In this document: in pieces, positions 62,917-64,000 of the stretch
How positions within the stretch are numbered: the stretch's first letter is position 1
How the letters are laid out: each line of letters opens with the position of its first letter
Origin: Noviherbaspirillum sp. UKPF54
Lineage (GTDB): Bacteria > Pseudomonadota > Gammaproteobacteria > Burkholderiales > Burkholderiaceae_D
Length of the DNA: 64,000 nt
Assembly: GCF_007874125.1 (NCBI RefSeq)
Contig: NZ_CP040128.1
Location: forward strand, 1 to 64,000
Reading direction: 5' to 3'
Program-made: the position numbers and the translations under genes
Notes under the pieces: generated by a model
Seen by the model: only the letters and a program-made list of their open reading frames with translations
Told to the model about the DNA's origin: nothing
Databases searched by the model: none

Positions 62917-62980
62917 AATCAGATGCAGGGATGTTTTCTGAAATGGCTTTAATGGCGAAGCTGGAATGAAGGGAGCTTTA

Positions 62981-64000
62981 ATGAAGAAGCTGAAATTGGT
63001 CATGGTCGGCAACGGCATGGCCGGCGCGCGCACGCTCGATGAACTGCTGAAGATCGCGCCGGACGTGTACGACATCACGGTGTTCGGCGCCGAGCCGTAT
63101 GCGAACTACAACCGCATCCTGCTGTCGCCCGTCCTGGCCGGCGAGCAGACCATCAAGGACATCATGTTGAACGATGTCGACTGGTACCAGGAAAACAACA
63201 TCACGCTCCATCTCGGCAAGAAGATCGTCAAGATCGACCGCGTCCGGCGCCAGGTCGTCGCCGAAGACGGCACGGTCGCGGAATACGACCGCCTGCTGCT
63301 GGCCACCGGCTCCAATCCATTCATCCTGCCGGTGCCGGGCAAGGACCTGAAGGGCGTGATCTCCTATCGCGACATCCAGGACACCAACGCGATGATCGAG
63401 GCGGCCACGGTGCACAGGCACGCGGTCGTGATCGGCGGCGGCCTCCTGGGACTGGAAGCGGCCAACGGCTTGAAGCAGCGCGGCATGGATGTGACCGTGG
63501 TACACCTGCCGGCCTGGCTGATGGAGCGCCAGCTTGACCCGGCCGCTGGCAAGATGCTGCAGAAGTCGCTGGAAGACCGCGGCCTGAAATTCCTGCTCGA
63601 TAAGAATACGAAGGAGCTCGTCGGCGACGAGGATGGCCATGTGCAGGCGATCCGCTTTGCCGACGGCCTCGAAGTGCCGGCGCAGCTGGTCGTGATGGCC
63701 GTGGGTATCCGCCCCAACACGACGCTGGCCGAATCGGCCGGTCTGTATTGCAACAGGGGCATCGTCGTCAACGACACCATGCAGACCTTCGACCCGCGCA
63801 TCTACGCGGTGGGCGAGTGCGTGAACCATCGCGGCACAGCCTACGGGCTGGTGGCGCCGCTATTCGAGATGGCCAAGGTATGCGCCAATCATCTGGCCAA
63901 CTTCGGCATCGGCCGCTATCAGGGCTCCGTCACCTCCACCAAGCTCAAGGTCACCGGCATCGACCTGTTTTCGGCCGGCGAATTCATGGGCGGCGAGGGC
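62981..64000 (+). CDS. nirB: Assimilatory nitrite reductase large subunit NirB, N-terminal 340 residues
   Basis: The frame is open to the window end. The N-terminus MKKLKLVMVGNGMAGARTLD carries the FAD loop GNGMAG. NRILLSPVLAGEQTIKDIML is conserved in NirB. VVIGGGLLGLEAANGLKQRG is the NADH-binding loop, and DPRIYAVGECVNHRGTAYGL is the second FAD motif. The BFD-like iron-sulfur and sirohaem domains lie beyond the window. NirB reduces nitrite to ammonium with NADH in the cytosol. The ribosome site is GGGAG. It is driven by the sigma-54 promoter at 62901-62916. Confidence 0.95.
   Translation, partial: MKKLKLVMVGNGMAGARTLDELLKIAPDVYDITVFGAEPYANYNRILLSPVLAGEQTIKDIMLNDVDWYQENNITLHLGKKIVKIDRVRRQVVAEDGTVAEYDRLLLATGSNPFILPVPGKDLKGVISYRDIQDTNAMIEAATVHRHAVVIGGGLLGLEAANGLKQRGMDVTVVHLPAWLMERQLDPAAGKMLQKSLEDRGLKFLLDKNTKELVGDEDGHVQAIRFADGLEVPAQLVVMAVGIRPNTTLAESAGLYCNRGIVVNDTMQTFDPRIYAVGECVNHRGTAYGLVAPLFEMAKVCANHLANFGIGRYQGSVTSTKLKVTGIDLFSAGEFMGGEG

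Noticed and set aside
60642..62918. A 758-codon plus-strand frame opposite the kinase and nasA genes
   Set aside because: Composition is that of antisense coding DNA. The minus-strand genes have full motifs and ribosome sites.

Overview
The window is about 62% GC with short intergenic gaps. Its gene order (lptD-surA-pdxA-rsmA-hupB; plsC-gmhB-glyS-glyQ-lnt-corC-ybeY-phoH-miaB; mutL-miaA; amgK-murU next to lptD) is that of a betaproteobacterium of the order Burkholderiales. Oxalobacteraceae (Herbaspirillum/Noviherbaspirillum-like) fits best, but this is inferred from gene content and not from a database search. Phasin, PntAB, hemP and an assimilatory nitrate pathway suit a free-living soil or water organism.

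Layout. 1-5.6 kb: start of purB, a GST, an iron group (bacterioferritin, its ferredoxin, HemP) with Fur-like sites, an unknown lipoprotein, then nudJ-mnmA. 6-10.8 kb: panD, the pntAB transhydrogenase, a UbiH-type hydroxylase. 10.8-20.4 kb: pepP, murU and amgK (peptidoglycan sugar recycling) on the minus strand, then lptD, surA, pdxA, rsmA and hupB on the plus strand. 20-31.8 kb: a long minus-strand run of lipid, LPS and tRNA/translation genes. 32.3-35.6 kb: a four-gene curli locus (csgE, csgF, csgG and one unusually long curlin). 35.8-43 kb: tRNA-Met, miaA, mutL, dedA, cheW, amiC, tsaE, queG. 43-50 kb: an AEC carrier and a DctSR-type two-component pair divergent from a dctPQM TRAP transporter; the kinase frame is broken. 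50-55.1 kb: ogt, xerD, a 26-residue membrane miniprotein, a phasin, a YbaK protein, plsY, tsaD. 55.2-64 kb: assimilatory nitrate/nitrite genes: nasT, the nrtABD transporter, a second YbaK protein, a PP2C-kinase fusion, a nasA/NarK transporter and the start of nirB.

How parts work together. The nitrate region is the most instructive. An ANTAR antiterminator (NasT) is encoded just before a sigma-54 promoter. The RNA from that promoter starts with two short hairpins with six-base loops and then a perfect 16-bp-stem terminator ahead of nrtA. The nasA-nirB gap carries two divergent sigma-54 promoters and an NtrC-like site. This indicates nitrogen limitation (NtrC/sigma-54) plus nitrate-responsive antitermination (NasT) acting together, with uptake by both an ABC and an MFS transporter. 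The curli locus looks minimal: secretion pore, two accessory factors and a single 14-repeat curlin, with no csgB, csgC or csgD in view and changed residues at the CsgG pore constriction. No CRISPR array, insertion sequence, integrase or prophage was seen; XerD is the housekeeping recombinase.
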